Positions 5,990-6,263 of a DNA stretch of 6,263 nt are shown piece by piece. Under the pieces are notes generated by a model that worked only from the letters and a program-made list of their open reading frames with translations, did no database searches and was not told where the DNA came from. The stretch lies in contig CAAEEC010000403.1 of NCBI GenBank assembly GCA_900754755.1, positions 1-6,263 on the forward strand, given 5' to 3'. Origin of the DNA: Clostridia bacterium (GTDB lineage: Bacteria > Bacillota > Clostridia > Christensenellales > Aristaeellaceae). Position 1 is the stretch's first letter. Each line of letters opens with the position of its first letter. Both the position numbers and the translations under genes were made by a program.

Positions 5990-6263
5990 ATGGGCCCCAT
6001 CCGCATTCGGGATCAATCCTATATCAAGCAAAAAAATATCGAATCCATTCTCAGAGTGCTGGAGACGTGCCAGCCCATTTCGCGGGCGGAAATTTCGCGC
6101 CTGACGGACATGAGCCCTGCGAGCATCACCCGCATTGTGAATGCGCTGCTTTCGCTTGGGCTGGTGAGCGAAGGGAGCGTCGCCCTTTCGGCGGGCCGCG
6201 GGCGGCGGGCGATCAATTTGCGCATCCGTCCCGACGGCATGCACACGCTAGGCGTGTGTATGG
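5990..6263 (+). CDS. ROK family (NagC/XylR-type) transcriptional regulator, N-terminal part (3' truncated by window edge)
   Basis: The visible 91 residues form the winged helix-turn-helix of a ROK repressor, a family that controls sugar uptake and catabolism genes and releases DNA on binding a sugar or sugar phosphate. Residues 11-27 (N16-I-E-S-I-L-R-V-L) match the first helix, and P-I-S-R-A-E-I-S-R-L-T-D-M-S-P-A-S-I-T-R-I-V-N-A-L-L (29-54) the helix-turn-helix. G-L-V-S-E-G (57-62) and the wing A-G-R-G-R-R-A (68-74) follow, the last close to the usual G-G-R-R-P. I-N-L-R-I-R-P-D-G-M-H-T-L-G-V then leads into the ATPase-like sugar-kinase domain, which is cut off. GGGAG (5978-5982) stands 7 bases before the ATG. 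The gene has its own promoter with palindromes on it, so autoregulation is likely. The ligand cannot be judged from this part. Confidence 0.93.
   Translation, partial: MGPIRIRDQSYIKQKNIESILRVLETCQPISRAEISRLTDMSPASITRIVNALLSLGLVSEGSVALSAGRGRRAINLRIRPDGMHTLGVCM

Noticed and set aside
1..6263. Mobile element, CRISPR array, toxin-antitoxin or defence system
   Set aside because: No transposase, integrase, regularly spaced repeats or defence domains were seen in any frame; the genes are mainly housekeeping and sugar-related.

Overview
The window reads as a piece of chromosome from a GC-rich anaerobic Bacillota, most likely Clostridia. This is inferred from the Gram-positive style Shine-Dalgarno sites (AGGAGG, GGAGG), an HPr-like protein with a Ser46-type site, the ybaB-recR gene pair, a YtvI-type AI-2E family transporter and a ROK repressor. 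Gene density is very high, every recognised gene is on the + strand, and I see no mobile element, CRISPR array, tRNA or rRNA.

Layout. (a) Positions 1-4565 look like one tightly packed operon: the C-terminal part of an HPr-like protein, a DUF4091 / GH123-like putative glycoside hydrolase, the nucleoid-associated protein YbaB/EbfC, the recombination mediator RecR, thioredoxin reductase TrxB, and a secreted TraB/GumN family protein. Gaps are 3, 19, 4 and 19 bases, and the last pair overlaps by 4 bases (ATGA). (b) Positions 4566-4664 are a 99-base gap with two adjacent hairpins whose loops are complementary. (c) Positions 4665-5816 encode an AI-2E family membrane transporter that ends at a strong intrinsic terminator (5822-5861). 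(d) Positions 5862-5989 hold a sigma-A type promoter surrounded by short palindromes. (e) From 5990 to the right edge runs the N-terminal DNA-binding part of a ROK family regulator, cut by the window end.

The core pair ybaB-recR is a standard bacterial DNA-repair unit, usually preceded by dnaX. Here the preceding genes are sugar-related (HPr-like, DUF4091) instead. TrxB and the TraB/GumN protein are translationally coupled, which may link thiol redox control with an exported protein. Nothing here is a clear new defence or mobile system. The most unusual items are the paired hairpins with matching loops before the transporter gene, the palindrome cluster over the ROK promoter, and the variant first histidine motif of the exported TraB/GumN protein.
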